From Chaetomium olivaceum (Eukaryota > Ascomycota > Sordariomycetes > Sordariales > Chaetomiaceae), in contig JAYWVB010000012.1 in assembly GCA_039881045.1 (NCBI GenBank), positions 372,001 to 436,000 of the forward strand: a stretch of DNA of 64,000 bases, written 5' to 3'. Under the pieces are notes generated by a model. It was not told the DNA's origin. It was given only the letters and a program-made list of their open reading frames with translations, and searched no databases. Each line of letters starts with the position of its first letter. Within the stretch, counting starts at the first letter, position 1. Of this stretch, positions 33,601 to 44,573 are shown piece after piece. The position numbers and the translations under genes are program-made.

Positions 33601-34881
33601 CTTCAGCCCGTTCGGCTTCATTTTTCGCATCTCTCGCAGGATATCGAGTTCTTCGAGACGCTTTCTAATGTAGCTGTTGATGTCATCTCGGTTCTTGGTC
33701 CGAGAAACCTCGATGAAGTAGTTCTTCTCCTGCCGTTTGAAGTCCATGTCGCTCCGAAGCGATCGGCGGCCTATGATAGCCAGTCGTATACCTCTGACGT
33801 CGTCATTTGATGTCTGCAGTGTTGATAAGAGCTCCTTCATCAACCCTAGTACCGTCATCCTGGTCTCGGCAGTGGCCTCGTCGAGGCCGTCTATGACTAT
33901 AGTCGTCGCATTGATAGTATTAAGCCCGCAATTCGCATCCTGGCGATAATACCTGAGAAACAGGTTTTCCCACGTCAACTCGGCAGTGATGGTCAGAGAT
34001 CTCTGACGGCACACAGCAATAGCATGTCTCCGGAACGCAGCATCTTGACTTGCGATCTGCCATGCGAGCGTTTTCAAGAGAATGTTTGCGTCCCGCAGGT
34101 TTTCGCTGTTCTCCTTGACAAAAAAGAAAGCCACAGCGTCGTTTTCATCATTCTCTTCTCTCAGTTTCTGGATCAGACGGGTCGACAAAAAGCTTTTCCC
34201 GGAGCCAGGGCCACCAAATATCCAGAGAAAAACAGCTTCTCGCCTCATCCACGCCTGGAAGAACGGCTCCTCCTCTAGCCAAGCGCCAGTGCCCCGAAGA
34301 AGCACTCTCTCGTTCCGAACAAAGATCTCCTCGACGTCGGCAGGAGCCGAGGTTGCGCAGAGGGCATTGCGAAGGCGACTTTCATCTTCGGCCTGCGTTT
34401 TCCGGTCTTTTTCGTCCTCGATGATGCTCAGAACCTTGCTGGCGATCTCGTGAGTGTAGTTTACCGTCTCTTCAGTACGCTGGGTGGTTGCGTACGTTAC
34501 GCCGAGAACGTATCTCTGCTCGCTTCCCAACAACGCATTCAGATCATCTATCAGCTTCTTCGTCGTGGCGTCTTTACCAAGGAAGGTGACGCGGAGGTAT
34601 TCTTTAAACCGGCGCTCGCGTATCAGACGCTGGGAGCGGCCCATGACTTTGAGGATGACAGCGAGGATGGCTACCATCTTGCGTCTCAGCACAGGGTCTA
34701 AACGGGTCTGAGCGTATTGGCCCAGGCGGTGAGAGAAATCTTGGAGTTCTCGAAAGAGTTGTTCGACCCAGTCGTATGCGTTGCTGACACCCTCACAGGA
34801 CTTCACCAGATGTACCACCGCCCCCAAAACAGCACTGGAGACGGTGCCGCAGTCGACCACGGACGCGGGGGTAATAGCCAT
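30698..34881 (-). pseudogene. STAND NTPase of NACHT-TPR type (fungal NLR-like), with three frame breaks
   Basis: Signal-transducing NTPase of the kind involved in fungal nonself recognition. The first frame (34881-32437, 814 codons) has a helical N-terminus resembling fungal Goodbye-type STAND N-terminal domains (about 1-140). The P-loop is VFLWIFGGPGSGKSFL (about 215-228) and the Walker B is TTIVIDGLDEA (about 323-333). A winged-helix-like region is followed by a very acidic Ser/Asp/Glu insert (about 545-615). After frame changes near 32490 and 32370, TPR-like helices follow (GWSLMMGLHYDAAVSHYKSA; AWVALEGLARCAGEQGQHAE). A third break near 31280 leads to a C-terminal Cys cluster, FYCCCNCKKGIDRAAEIFIC followed by EICPNGIHWCGDC, a ZZ-like zinc module. 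Either decayed or indel-ridden; the domain order is intact. Confidence 0.82.
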
Positions 34882-36127
34882 GCTTGAGATTACCGAGATG
34901 GGTGCGATAAAATTGCTCAGAGTCGACCACTGTGGCGGATATCAGCGAACAGTCTTTGTGATATATTTGCGTTCGAGGGTCGAGTGATTGTCTCAGGCAC
35001 TCTTGAGGCGGCTGGGAGGGGATCAAGGGAAGATAGAAGGGCTCCTCCGATTAAGCACCTACCAATCGCTTTCTTTCCTGACGAAATCTGGCGAACGCGG
35101 CCCCGGATCTCTCAATGACGGCGCCGACATCTTCGACGCTCTGGATTTTGGGAAACGAATGTATCGCTCCCGGCGAGAAGGCATTTCCCGTGTCCCGAAC
35201 GTACTCGGTAATGGCATCTTGCCTACGGGAACAATATCAGCCTTCGTCTTCCATTGTCTAGGGGGGACATGATCTTATGACAACTGCTGCGTACCATAAA
35301 ATACTTAGTGCTTCGCCTCCTTGATCCACCATTGTGTTGTTTTTGACTGGGAAAAGGACAACGGACGGCAAAGGCATCGGGACTTAAAGATAAAAAGAAC
35401 GCACCCCGCAGTTGGCTGCCTCCTCTGGTGGCTGTCCTCTTGTGCTGTCGCCCACACGCCACGCAATGTCCCGTGACGTAAGCATCTATTATTGGCACCT
35501 TTCACAGCCTCGTCTTTGCCCCAGAACACATCTCTTCATACCTTGAGTAGTACTTCGGACCCTAGCAAGCAGGCTAAATGCTTTGCCAAAGGCCCGCCCA
35601 TCCTAAAGCTGTTGACCTGGCGTTGTGTTTTCCTCGGTGGTTGGGCTTTGCGGTTGATGCCCGTGGTGTTTCTGTCGAACTGGGACTACTGTCCCGGCCA
35701 AATTCGGGCGGCGAACTAAGGAAAAAGACCTCTAGTCATGGCGAACTTTCTGGAGGGTAGTGGGGAATTGGAGGGGAAATGGGTGAATTGATGAGAGCAA
35801 CACGTAAGTGCCAGGATACAACCATATGTGACTTCCTTCCCCTTATGCTGTCCGAAATGCGTCAGGTAATGTCCGGAGACAGGCATCAGGACCGAGCACT
35901 GCCATAACGGAGAGAACAATCACTTGTCAATAACCACTCTAACCCTACAAAAAGAAACGCGATGTCAATTCCCAACTATCCCGCCCCATCATCGCCAGGG
36001 TATCTACATCATCCACAGTCATTATACACATCACCACATCGCCCAGGTATCGTATGAACATCCATCCCATTACCACCTCCATCCACTTCCACCCCTCCGC
36101 TCTGCCACCCCAACCCCCATCACTCAC
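34882..36127. other. Intergenic, no gene seen
   Basis: Promoter side of the NACHT gene and 3' flank of the MFS gene. CA/CT-rich segment at about 35990-36260. No supported coding sequence. Confidence 0.4.
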
Positions 36128-38546
36128 TCACCGACTCACCCACTCACTCCGCCTCCGGATCCTCCCCCTCCACCACGACAACAACATACCTTCTCGACGT
36201 CCCCTCCTCAAACACCACCCCATCCTCCCCCTCACCACCACCACCACCACCACCGTCAACATCCTCCGTAACATGCACCGCATGCCTCTCCCCCCACCAG
36301 CACCAGCGCCCTCGGCCACCATCTGCGCCGTCCCATCCAGGGCATTAATAGCGACCCAATGATGGCGATGGCGCTCCAGCAAGCCGGGGGGCGCCGCGCC
36401 CTCGGGGAACACCACGACGCGGCGTTTCTGCCGCTCGCTCCCGACGCCGCCGCCCGCCGTGTCGCGCTCCTCGTCGATCACGTAGAGGTTGCCGGCGGCG
36501 AGCAAAGGGTCGGTGGCCGGCGCGTGGGGCGCTTCGCGCATTACGTACCGCCGCTCGGCGGCGGCGGCGCTGGCGCTGGCGCTGCTGCTGTCGGCGGCTG
36601 AGGGTCGGCGGGAGCTGGTGTGCTGGCGGCGGCTGGTGGGATGGGGGTTTCGAGGGCGGCTTGGAAGCGGACGGAGGAGGTGGCGGAGTCGATGCTGCCC
36701 GGGCCGGCGGTGGTGGCGACCGAGAAGTTGTCGACGCTGAAGTGTCGGCGGTGCGAGCGCTGCTTGCGGTCCCCGTCGCCGCGGGTGTGCGGTGAGACGT
36801 CGTCGGAGCCCTGTCTCTGTGCGTACCGGCCCTCCTTGTTGTCAGAAGCCCCCGAGTAGTCGGAGGAACTACCGTTTGAACGTCCATTGGTCAACAATGG
36901 GGCCGCCTCCTCGTCGGAGGCCGGTCCTGGGCGGCGAGCCTGGAAGTCAGAGAACGGGTTCCCAATCCAGCCCTGGAGAAAGAGCAGGGACGTGACACCC
37001 GTCGCGGTGGTAACCACAGCCAGTGACTTGTTCATCGTCTGCCAGCCCCACATGTAGCTGATCGCGCCAGCAAGAAGCGGCCCAGCCAGGCTGCCCCAGG
37101 CGTTTGCGAGGTTGAGGAGAACAGTGGCCTGAGCCGTGGCGCTCGCGGGGTCAGGCGTAGAAGAACCCAAGACACTTGCGACCTCCTTTGACAAAGGGTC
37201 CTGGCAAAGACCGGTGGCAAAGGAGATGCCGCTGAGTGTCAGGAGGAATGCCTGGCGCACAAGCTGGGTGTTGTCTCTAAGTTGACCCAGATACAAGAAG
37301 GCAGGGAGAAGCGCCAAAAAGCCGGACGTGGTGATAAACCGAGTTGATCTGGGCACGTGCTTCGCTAGGATGCCAGAAAGCAGCCCAACGACAGCAGCAG
37401 GAGCCGAGAGCGGAACGAACATGTATCCGCTTTCAAGCACCGACCAGTCGAAGTGGCGCTGGACAAAAAGCGGAAGCACGCTCTGGAGTGCCGAGGCGAT
37501 GAGACCAACGACGAAATATCCGCCAAGCGCAACTCTGAGTCGGTTCCAAACGGATGCAGCAGTTAGCGTGATGGGAGGATTAGGCTGACTCAGTTCCGCG
37601 GGTATCGACGTGGGCGAGATTGACCGAGAAGACCTCCTGCTCCGAACACCAGTTTCAGACGACATGGTCCCGTAGCTGCCACCTTGTTGTTGTCCTTCCG
37701 ACTCGAGAAGCCCCGTTGTCTCGTCCGTAAAGCCAGTCCCATTTATTAGAGTAACACTGGCAACCGCCAGGGCCAACATCATATTTAATGCAATGACGGC
37801 ATAGGCGCAAAAACAGGGCGTCCGGATTGTAGTAGTCGTGCAGAAATCCGGCAATGAGGGGGGCCGTCGTCATGGCGGTGCTCTGTAGAAAGGAAGGAGA
37901 GAGCCACGTTATCTCGGTGATCGCTGCGGTTACAAGCAGCCCAGACGATGCCCCTGTGATGGCAGCCGCCGCAAGGCCTTGAAGGACACGTGCTAGAATC
38001 AGCATCGAGAGGTCGGGGGAGAACTGCAGAAGCGCAAAGGCAGCGGCAGCACAACCTAGGCCTGCAAGAAGTACAGCATAGCCTTTTGGTCCCTGGCGTG
38101 TGAGAAGAGGCATTAAGGCTTCGCGTACAGAGTTAGTTACCCAACATCCCAAGGCCGTTGACCAAGGGCAGAACTCACGAGACACCACAGCAAAAGCACC
38201 ACCATAAGCGGCGACAAGTACCGACGTCCATATCTGAACTAAAAGAATGAAGCCGTTAGCAAGGTAGTCACTAGTTCATCTTGCGCCGGCCATACCTTGT
38301 TGGTGAGGAACATGGGCTTGGTGTTGGAGGATAGTTGGGATTATAGGAATAACCTAATCGATGCAGTTAGTCGGGAGGGCTCCGGCAAACGTTTACTCAG
38401 GAACTGGTAGACTTACGAGACCCGAGAGGAACACATCCTATGTTTGGTTAGGATGGTTAGCAACGAACACTCCAACTGAGATTTTTCAAGGCGCATCAAC
38501 TCACGGTGAAGGCAGTAAACCTTCCCAGTACCACGTAAAGCGCCAT
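36128..38546 (-). pseudogene. Major facilitator superfamily transporter (drug/H+ antiporter-like), with frame breaks
   Basis: Plus-to-minus reading from the ATG at 38546. TM1 (FTAFTDVFLSGLVIPIIPTI) is assembled from three small exons; then QIWTSVLVAAYGGAFAVVS; then VLLAGLGCAAAAFALLQFSP and ILARVLQGLAAAAITGASSG. After an intron (about 37910-37858) come APLIAGFLHDYYNPDA and the remaining helices, e.g. NMMLALAVASVTLINGT, LGGYFVVGLIASALQSVLPL and ATVLLNLANAWGSLAGPLL. A long hydrophilic tail follows. The frame breaks in a T5 run near 37808-37812 and in the GCC repeat near 36545-36560. Past the latter a tail LLAAGNLYVIDEERDTAGG continues to 36128. The N-terminus may extend upstream of 38546 with another one-base break. 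Substrate unknown. Confidence 0.75.
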
Positions 38547-40014
38547 GGTGCGTCCGTATTCTCTACCACCGTTGTGGTTGATGAGCCAGTTTCTGTGCTG
38601 GAACCTGTACCGGTACGTGTGCCCCGGCGGCTCGGTGGAGTCTTGCTCCGGACCGGCGATTCGGAGTTCGGATGGGAGCTACAAACTCTGACGCGTTGGA
38701 GCTCGGGTCCCCGGGGGCCGGGTGTGGAGTCTATGCCTGTCGAGAAAGGTTCTGCACCGAAATTATGGTTTATACTACCATTATGTGAGCTTTCCGTGGG
38801 CTGGCGAGTGTCCGAGTCTGCCCCAGTTCGGCCTCTGCGCGTGATGCCTGGTGGTCGTGTGCGCCGCGCGTCGTCGAGAATAAATATTTAGGTGGTTTTG
38901 CTTCTGGGTTTGTCGCGTTGAGGCGCTCCAGTTCCAGCTCTCAACTTCCAAGTCAGGTCAGTTAGGTACTTGACGACTCTCAACCCGGCCGGCCGGTACA
39001 AAATCGACCGCCAAACTTCAACCAACTGAGTGAAATTGGAGGAAACGCAGAGTTTCTCGCATCACTCCAAGAAAGAGAAGGAGGGGCACGAAAAAATCGA
39101 GGGCTGTTGTTTGGTTATCTTTCACAGGCGGCAGCACCTCAGCTGGTCACACCCCAACATCGCAGCGGGGCATTGGCCAACCAAACGCCTGTTTCCCCCC
39201 AAAGACCCCCAAATTCCCCCGCCTTGGCTGCAAGTGGTTTCTTCGATTGGATGAGCAGGCGCCAAGCATCTTAGCTTGACCAACATCCCACCAAACTTCC
39301 AAGCATTCAAGCTCCGCAAGAAGGGTCCGTCCATCCACTCCTGGTCCCGAACTTCAACTTCCTGTCACGCCGTCTCGCTGGATGCACCGGCTCAATAAGG
39401 GATTCGCTCATGTCCGTCTGGCTAGAACTATCTTAGCACGAGACTTATCGACCGCTGCCCTCCCATGACCATTCCTCCCGAGCTTCATACCATCAACAGA
39501 ATGACCCGAAAATTTAAAACGACGACAGCCTTGGCGGGAGGAGTAGGGTGGGAGACCGCATGGTATACTTTCACGGGGCATTACCCCGATACCTATGAGT
39601 ACATCATTTCCGCCTCCAAGTCGCAGCCAGGTCACCACCGATGCAGGCTATACACGCAGGGATGAAGATGGGGGGTTTCAGTACCTTGGAATAAAATGTC
39701 AGGGCTTGCACCCGTGTAGCAAAAGTTGACTCCTTACCTTATTTAGATACCTAAACTAGCGGGCACGCGCTCTGGTGAATAAAAGCCGCACTCGAAAGGA
39801 AAGAAGTCAAGATAAGAGCAAGAAAGTAAAAGAACCTTAAGTCAAAAAGAAAAAACCAAAAAAAAAAAACAGAAAAAAAGAAAGAAAAAAAGAAAAAAAA
39901 GGAAGAAACCAAGTAAAAGAAAGAAGTAAATGAGCAAACAGGAGAAAAAGAGGAAGGTGAGTGAGAAAAGGGAAAGAAAAGGAGAAAAAGAAACCGATCC
40001 AAGACATTATTATT
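38547..40014. other. Intergenic, ends in a purine tract; no gene seen
   Basis: Upstream side of the MFS gene. Frames at 38361-38891 overlap its N-terminal region and are antisense. Nothing else supported. The right end is the purine tract listed next. Confidence 0.4.
39780..40003 (+). repeat. Polypurine (A/G) tract next to the LINE 3' end
   Basis: About 220 bases composed almost wholly of A and G, with several A8-A12 runs. It abuts the 3' tail of the minus-strand LINE, so the insertion point lies at the edge of a polypurine/polypyrimidine tract. Confidence 0.85.
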
Positions 40015-40192
40015 ATTATTCATACCCCGCTATGCCCTAAGGCGTGCCGGACCTTCAGCTATTTAATGTACAGGAAAACCGCGCCCTCGCGGGCCGGATG
40101 AAAAACCCATACCGACAGTTAAGGAAAGTACATGTGCGTGAGCCTGCGTATACAAAGAGAGGAGGCCTCCTGGCCTCCGAGGGAGGTGCGTG

Positions 40193-43100
40193 CTAGGCCG
40201 CCGCTTCTAGCTCAAGCCTCCTGGCCAAACTGAACATCATCAGCCTCCCTGAGTCCATTAGCCATTCCAGGACCCTCCCCGCGAGCCGTGCCGATGCAGG
40301 ATCAATACCGTGTAGAACAGAGTAAAAGTCCCGTCGCGTTCGAATATCAGTTCTCTCCCATCTTCGAGTCAGCGGTGGGGCCAAACACCACACTACCAGG
40401 TGCTCGGCAGTCTCCCGTCCTTCGCCGCACTGGCAGGCGGGCGTTAGGATCTCTGGGACTCCTCGTGTAAACAGAAAGTCCCGTAGGCCTATTGCCCCCG
40501 TTCGGATCTGGACCAGCAGAGAACTCCTCGCCTTGGTGAGACCGTCGTGCCGTCTTAGCGTTTCATCTCGGAATAGCGTCTCTCGCTGATGGTCAAAGTC
40601 GTCCGCCGGTCTGGTGATTGCTCTACCGTCCCGCTCCTTTAGCCACCTCGCTCTCCAGGCGTCCTCTACCACACTGTCCGTGTCTGCGGCTCCCCCCGTC
40701 CAGCGCGCGATCGTGCTCGCGGCTTTCTCCACTGCCGTGGGCTCCTGCAGTCCCACGGTTCGCGGCCGGCCCCTGTTGCCGCTCCTCGGGCGGAGCCTCT
40801 GCTGTATCTTGCGACAGGCAGTGAGAATGATCCCCCCTGCGGTCCTCTTGCCGCCCTGGCCGTCGTCCAGGTCGGTTCGCTGGAGTCTGGTTTCAAAGTC
40901 TGCAAGCCGTTTGTTGAAATACAGGTCTAACGGTGGCACCCACGTCTCCGTCTCGAGGTTGCGAATGGGAGTGGCTTTGAAGGCTCCCGCCACAATCCGC
41001 AAGCTTTTGTTCTGGACCTTCCCGAGGGCCCCGGTGATGCCTTTCCTTACCGGCTCTCCTTCCACGTCCGTGGGGATGTGGAACGACGATGCGCCATAGG
41101 CCAGCGCTGACCGGATGCACTTTGTGTACACTTCTCGCGCCTTGGCTAGCCCTGGTCCCCACGTTTTCGCCGCTATTCTCGACAGTGCGTAGCTCTGGGT
41201 CTTCATTTTCTTTTCCACCGCCGCAAGGTGGGCTTTCCAGTTGAGCTTCCGGTCCAGCCAGACTCCCAGGAACCTGGCAGACTCCGTCGGTCTGACGGGG
41301 CTGGTGCCCCCCCCTGGGTTGGTGAGGTTTAGCTCGTTTGTCCACTGCCGTCGTCCCTTGTTGAAATGGATGAGTTCGCTCTTTTCCGGGGCAAACTTCA
41401 TCCCCCGACTGTCGGCCCATCGTAGACACGTTTCCCACGCCGCCTCTAGTTGCCGGACGTTAGCCTCGGGGTTACGACCAAATACCATGAGGTTGGTGTC
41501 ATCCGCAAACCCCGCTATAGCCAAGTGAGGGTGTTCGTCTTTTAGCTGCTTGTATAGTGAGGAAATGTAGAGGATGAAGAGGACAGGGGAAAGGGGTGAG
41601 CCTTGGGGGACCCCTGCCCGAACTGCCGTCGGTGCCGCTGCCTTGCCGTCAAAAAGGAGGGTGGCCTCGCGGCCCGTCAACCAGTCTTTCGTCCAGAGGA
41701 CTAGCCACCTCGGGTAGCCCATTTCCCGCAGCGTTGCTAGCAATCGGGTGTGGTTGACCGTGTCAAAGGCTCCTGAAATGTCGAGTTGCAGTAGGGACGC
41801 CGCGGCCTTCTGTCTCCACGCCTCCTGGACCTGGGCTACTACTAGCCGGACAGCCAGCTCTGTGGAGCGATGTGCCCTGTTTCCCATCTGTTCGTCTGGT
41901 AACAGGCCGTTGGCTTCTGCCGCTTGAGTGACCTTTTTGGCGACCACTGACTCTATTACCTTCCCTAGGGTTGGCAGCAGCGCAATGGGCCTATATCCCC
42001 CCGGGGTCTGATACACTGGCGGTGCTTTTCCCGGCTTCGGTAGTACTACGGTCCTTGCCCTTTTGAAGCGGTTGGGAAACCATCCCAGTTCCAGGCATCT
42101 CGTCACTAATACGGCGAGCACTTCAGCCAGTGATGTTCCACACGCCTTCAGTAGACCCATCGGCAGCAGGTCCTCCCCTGGCGCCTTCCAGGGGCTTGCT
42201 CCTCCTATTGCCTTCGTGACCTCGGTCGGTGTCACTGCCTGAGAGACGTCGAAGCCCGGGTTCCAGCTGCCCAGGAAGGCTTGGTCTTCCACGTCCGTTA
42301 GGTTGGCCGGAGGGTCCGGGAAGAACCTCTCGGCCAGTGCGCTGCCTTCTGATCATGCGTTTCGGCTGTTACCCGCCCGGACGAGTCCTTAAATGCCGGT
42401 AGCCTCGGTGGTTCGGGCGGCAAAAAGCTCCGTAGCCTAGCCCATCTTTCCAGTCTCCAGATCCGGTCAGGCTTCTCTGCCTCGCTTGCGTCCTGCAGAT
42501 TGTTCCTCCAAGCCCTCGTCCGCGCTTCTCGCGTTGTTCTGGCAAGGTCCTTGAGCCTTTCGCCGAGCTCCTCCCAACAGTACTCTGCCCGAGTCTCCTT
42601 CGCCAGCCTTTCTGCCCTCCGGGCCTCCCGGGCGGCCTGTTGCACCTCCGCAGTCCACCAAGGAGAGCTATAGCCGCAGCTTCCCTTCTTCCGCGGAGTA
42701 CTTTCCCCTGCGACCCAGGTGAGCCACCCAACCAGGCTGTCGAAAGCTCTGTCAAGGCCCTCGACTGTTCGGATCCTGGCCAGTAGCCCGTTCGGTCCCG
42801 GGTCTGTGAGTCCCATAGCCTTGCACAGTAACGTTGATTCAGCCTTCACCCTCTCCTTGTCCATCTTCTTCCAGGCCCAGCCGTCTGGTTGGGTTGGCCT
42901 CGGCCCATGCCCTCCCCCAACCTCGAGCACCTGTGGGTAGTGGTCCGACTTTCCACGACACTCTTCTCCGTAGTATACTGTTTGGAGGTTTTCTGACGTC
43001 CAGAAGTGGTCAATGGTTGACGGGCGGCCTCGCTGCCGCCCTTGAGGGGCTCGCGTTGCCGCCCCTTTTGGCGTCCTGATGGTGAGGTCCCACAGGGAAC

Positions 43101-43569
43101 TCAGCTTCAATAGGTCTTCGGATTTCCTGTCGTAGCGTCCAAACTCGTCCCACAGTGGGTGCTTTAGGTTGAAGTCCCCTGCTAGCACCACCGGGTGGCT
43201 CGGCCTTTGCCGCCCTTGGAGGGCTCTCGGCACGTTCTCACCGCCGGGAGGGTTGTAGATGGACCAAAGCTCGAATCCGCGACCTTCTCCGCCAAGGTCC
43301 GCCTCTGGAAACCACACGCGACACCAATTCTCCGTGGCTTCGGAGTCCCACTGCCTGATTTCAAACCTTTTGCTTACATATATCGCCGCCCGCCCCTCGA
43401 GTTTGTATACCAGGTGGTATCTGCTGCTCCGGGGGCAGTATGTGGACTTCGTCTCCTTGTTGATCCACGGTTCTTGTACCGCCAGGAGGTCGTATTTGGC
43501 CTCTTCCAGCAAAACTTCCAGTGTTTGCTTGATTCCTTCGGTGTTCCAGAGTAGGATTTTAATTTTCAT
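40193..43569 (-). pseudogene. LINE ORF2: AP endonuclease - reverse transcriptase, one frame break
   Basis: ORF2 starts at the ATG at 43569 (MKIKILLWNTEGIKQTL). The apurinic-type endonuclease shows AVQEPWI, the VVLAGDFNLKHPLWD block and TIDHFWTS with SDHYP. The frame stops at 42298. The next frame resumes immediately with the RT half, so one base is missing or two are extra near 42325-42345. The RT has LLPTLGKVIESVVAKKV, LLQLDISGAFDTVNHTRLL, AGVPQGSPLSPVLFILYIS and the catalytic AGFADDTN (FADD box). The C-terminal CxC-H-C knuckle is ACQCGEGRETAEHLVVWC. No RNase H domain is visible between RT and the end. Not translatable as one protein in this copy. Confidence 0.88.
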
Positions 43570-44500
43570 CGCCTGCGACGGTGATCGAGTCCATCGTAGT
43601 GTCTCCCTCAGCGTCGCGGCGCTCCAGGGTGGCAGTAGCCGGGGGGTTAGCGGGGGCGGCAGGCGTTGGTCCAGTGGCCGGCTCGGGTGCTCGGGGCGGC
43701 GGGGCGGCGGTGTCGACACCGCTGACTATCGGGCTTGCGAATCGCACCCTCGGCACCCCGAAGTTGATCCTGGTCTGATGGGGGTCTGAGAGAGCCTGGC
43801 GCTGGGCTGCAGCCACACTCGGCGGTCTCCCTCTCAACCTTTTTCTGCCTACCACTTGATAGCTTTCGTCGTCCCTCTCGTCGCCTTCGAAGTTAAACGC
43901 TGGAGCGCTCGTGGGAGCCGTGCTGGTAGAGTTCGTGGCTGCGGTTTCGTATGTCCGCGGTCGGAACTGGTAGGCCTCCTTGGCCTTGGCGAGGGTCTTC
44001 GACTTCTCCGGACACTCTCCCGACCACGCCGGATGCCTTCCTCCGCAGGCTGGGCATCGGAGCGGGGTTTCGCCTCCGTGAGTAGGGCACTGGGCCTCAC
44101 CATCCTTGCCGCCCTCCCCATGGGCCTTTGTCCCGCAACGCGGGCACAGTGGAGTCGCCTTGCAATAATGTTGCGTATGTCCCCACTTCCAGCACCTGTA
44201 GCACTGCGTTGGGCTGAGGGCAGCCCAGTAGGGCTCGCAGTCCAGTAGCTGAGCCCTCCAGATCACTCCCTCCTCGCACGCCTTGCGTGCCTCCTCCTGG
44301 GAGGTTAAAGCAACTAGCACTGTTGCCCGGGTCGCCTCCCTGTGTCTCGGTATTCTGAACTTCACCTTGTCTACTGTGCGTAGACCAGTTTCCTTTTCAA
44401 ATTCCTCCTCGGTGACCCCTTGGAGGTTCTTCTTCCACACGCCTTTGAGCAGCACTGCAAAGGTTCGCTTGCTCTCTACGGCCTGCTCTCCAAACCCCAT
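43559..44500 (-). CDS. LINE ORF1: gag-like nucleic-acid-binding protein
   Basis: Product of 313 codons from the Met at 44500 (MGFGEQAVESKRTF). The N-terminal part resembles the RNA-binding half of Tad1/I-clade ORF1 proteins. Three Cys/His knuckles follow in CYRCWKWGHTQHYC, LCPRCGTKAHGEGGKDGEAQ and LRCPACGGRHPAWSGECP. The tail is Ala/Pro-rich and disordered. Its stop overlaps the start of ORF2 by 11 bases (43559-43569), so ORF2 is probably reached by re-initiation or a similar coupling. The N-terminus seems shorter than usual for the family. Confidence 0.85.
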   Translation of the reverse strand: MGFGEQAVESKRTFAVLLKGVWKKNLQGVTEEEFEKETGLRTVDKVKFRIPRHREATRATVLVALTSQEEARKACEEGVIWRAQLLDCEPYWAALSPTQCYRCWKWGHTQHYCKATPLCPRCGTKAHGEGGKDGEAQCPTHGGETPLRCPACGGRHPAWSGECPEKSKTLAKAKEAYQFRPRTYETAATNSTSTAPTSAPAFNFEGDERDDESYQVVGRKRLRGRPPSVAAAQRQALSDPHQTRINFGVPRVRFASPIVSGVDTAAPPPRAPEPATGPTPAAPANPPATATLERRDAEGDTTMDSITVAGDEN

Positions 44501-44573
44501 ATATTAATTATTGGTCTAAGTCTAAATACGTGTAGAAGGGGCCGGATAGTCCACCAAACACATTGTCACCTCC

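Larger units (their letters stand above)
40015..44507 (-). mobile_element. Tad1-like non-LTR retrotransposon (LINE), long copy
   Basis: About 4.5 kb on the minus strand, ending in an (AAT)n-type 3' tail at 40010-40020. It carries a gag-like ORF1, an endonuclease and a reverse transcriptase. The 5' end lies near 44507; ORF1 starts within a few bases of it, with no 5' UTR and a short N-terminus, so this copy is probably 5'-truncated too. No clear target-site duplication can be read because the tail is itself a simple repeat. The last 1 kb matches the truncated copy at 16606-17617, so the family has moved more than once here. Confidence 0.92.
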
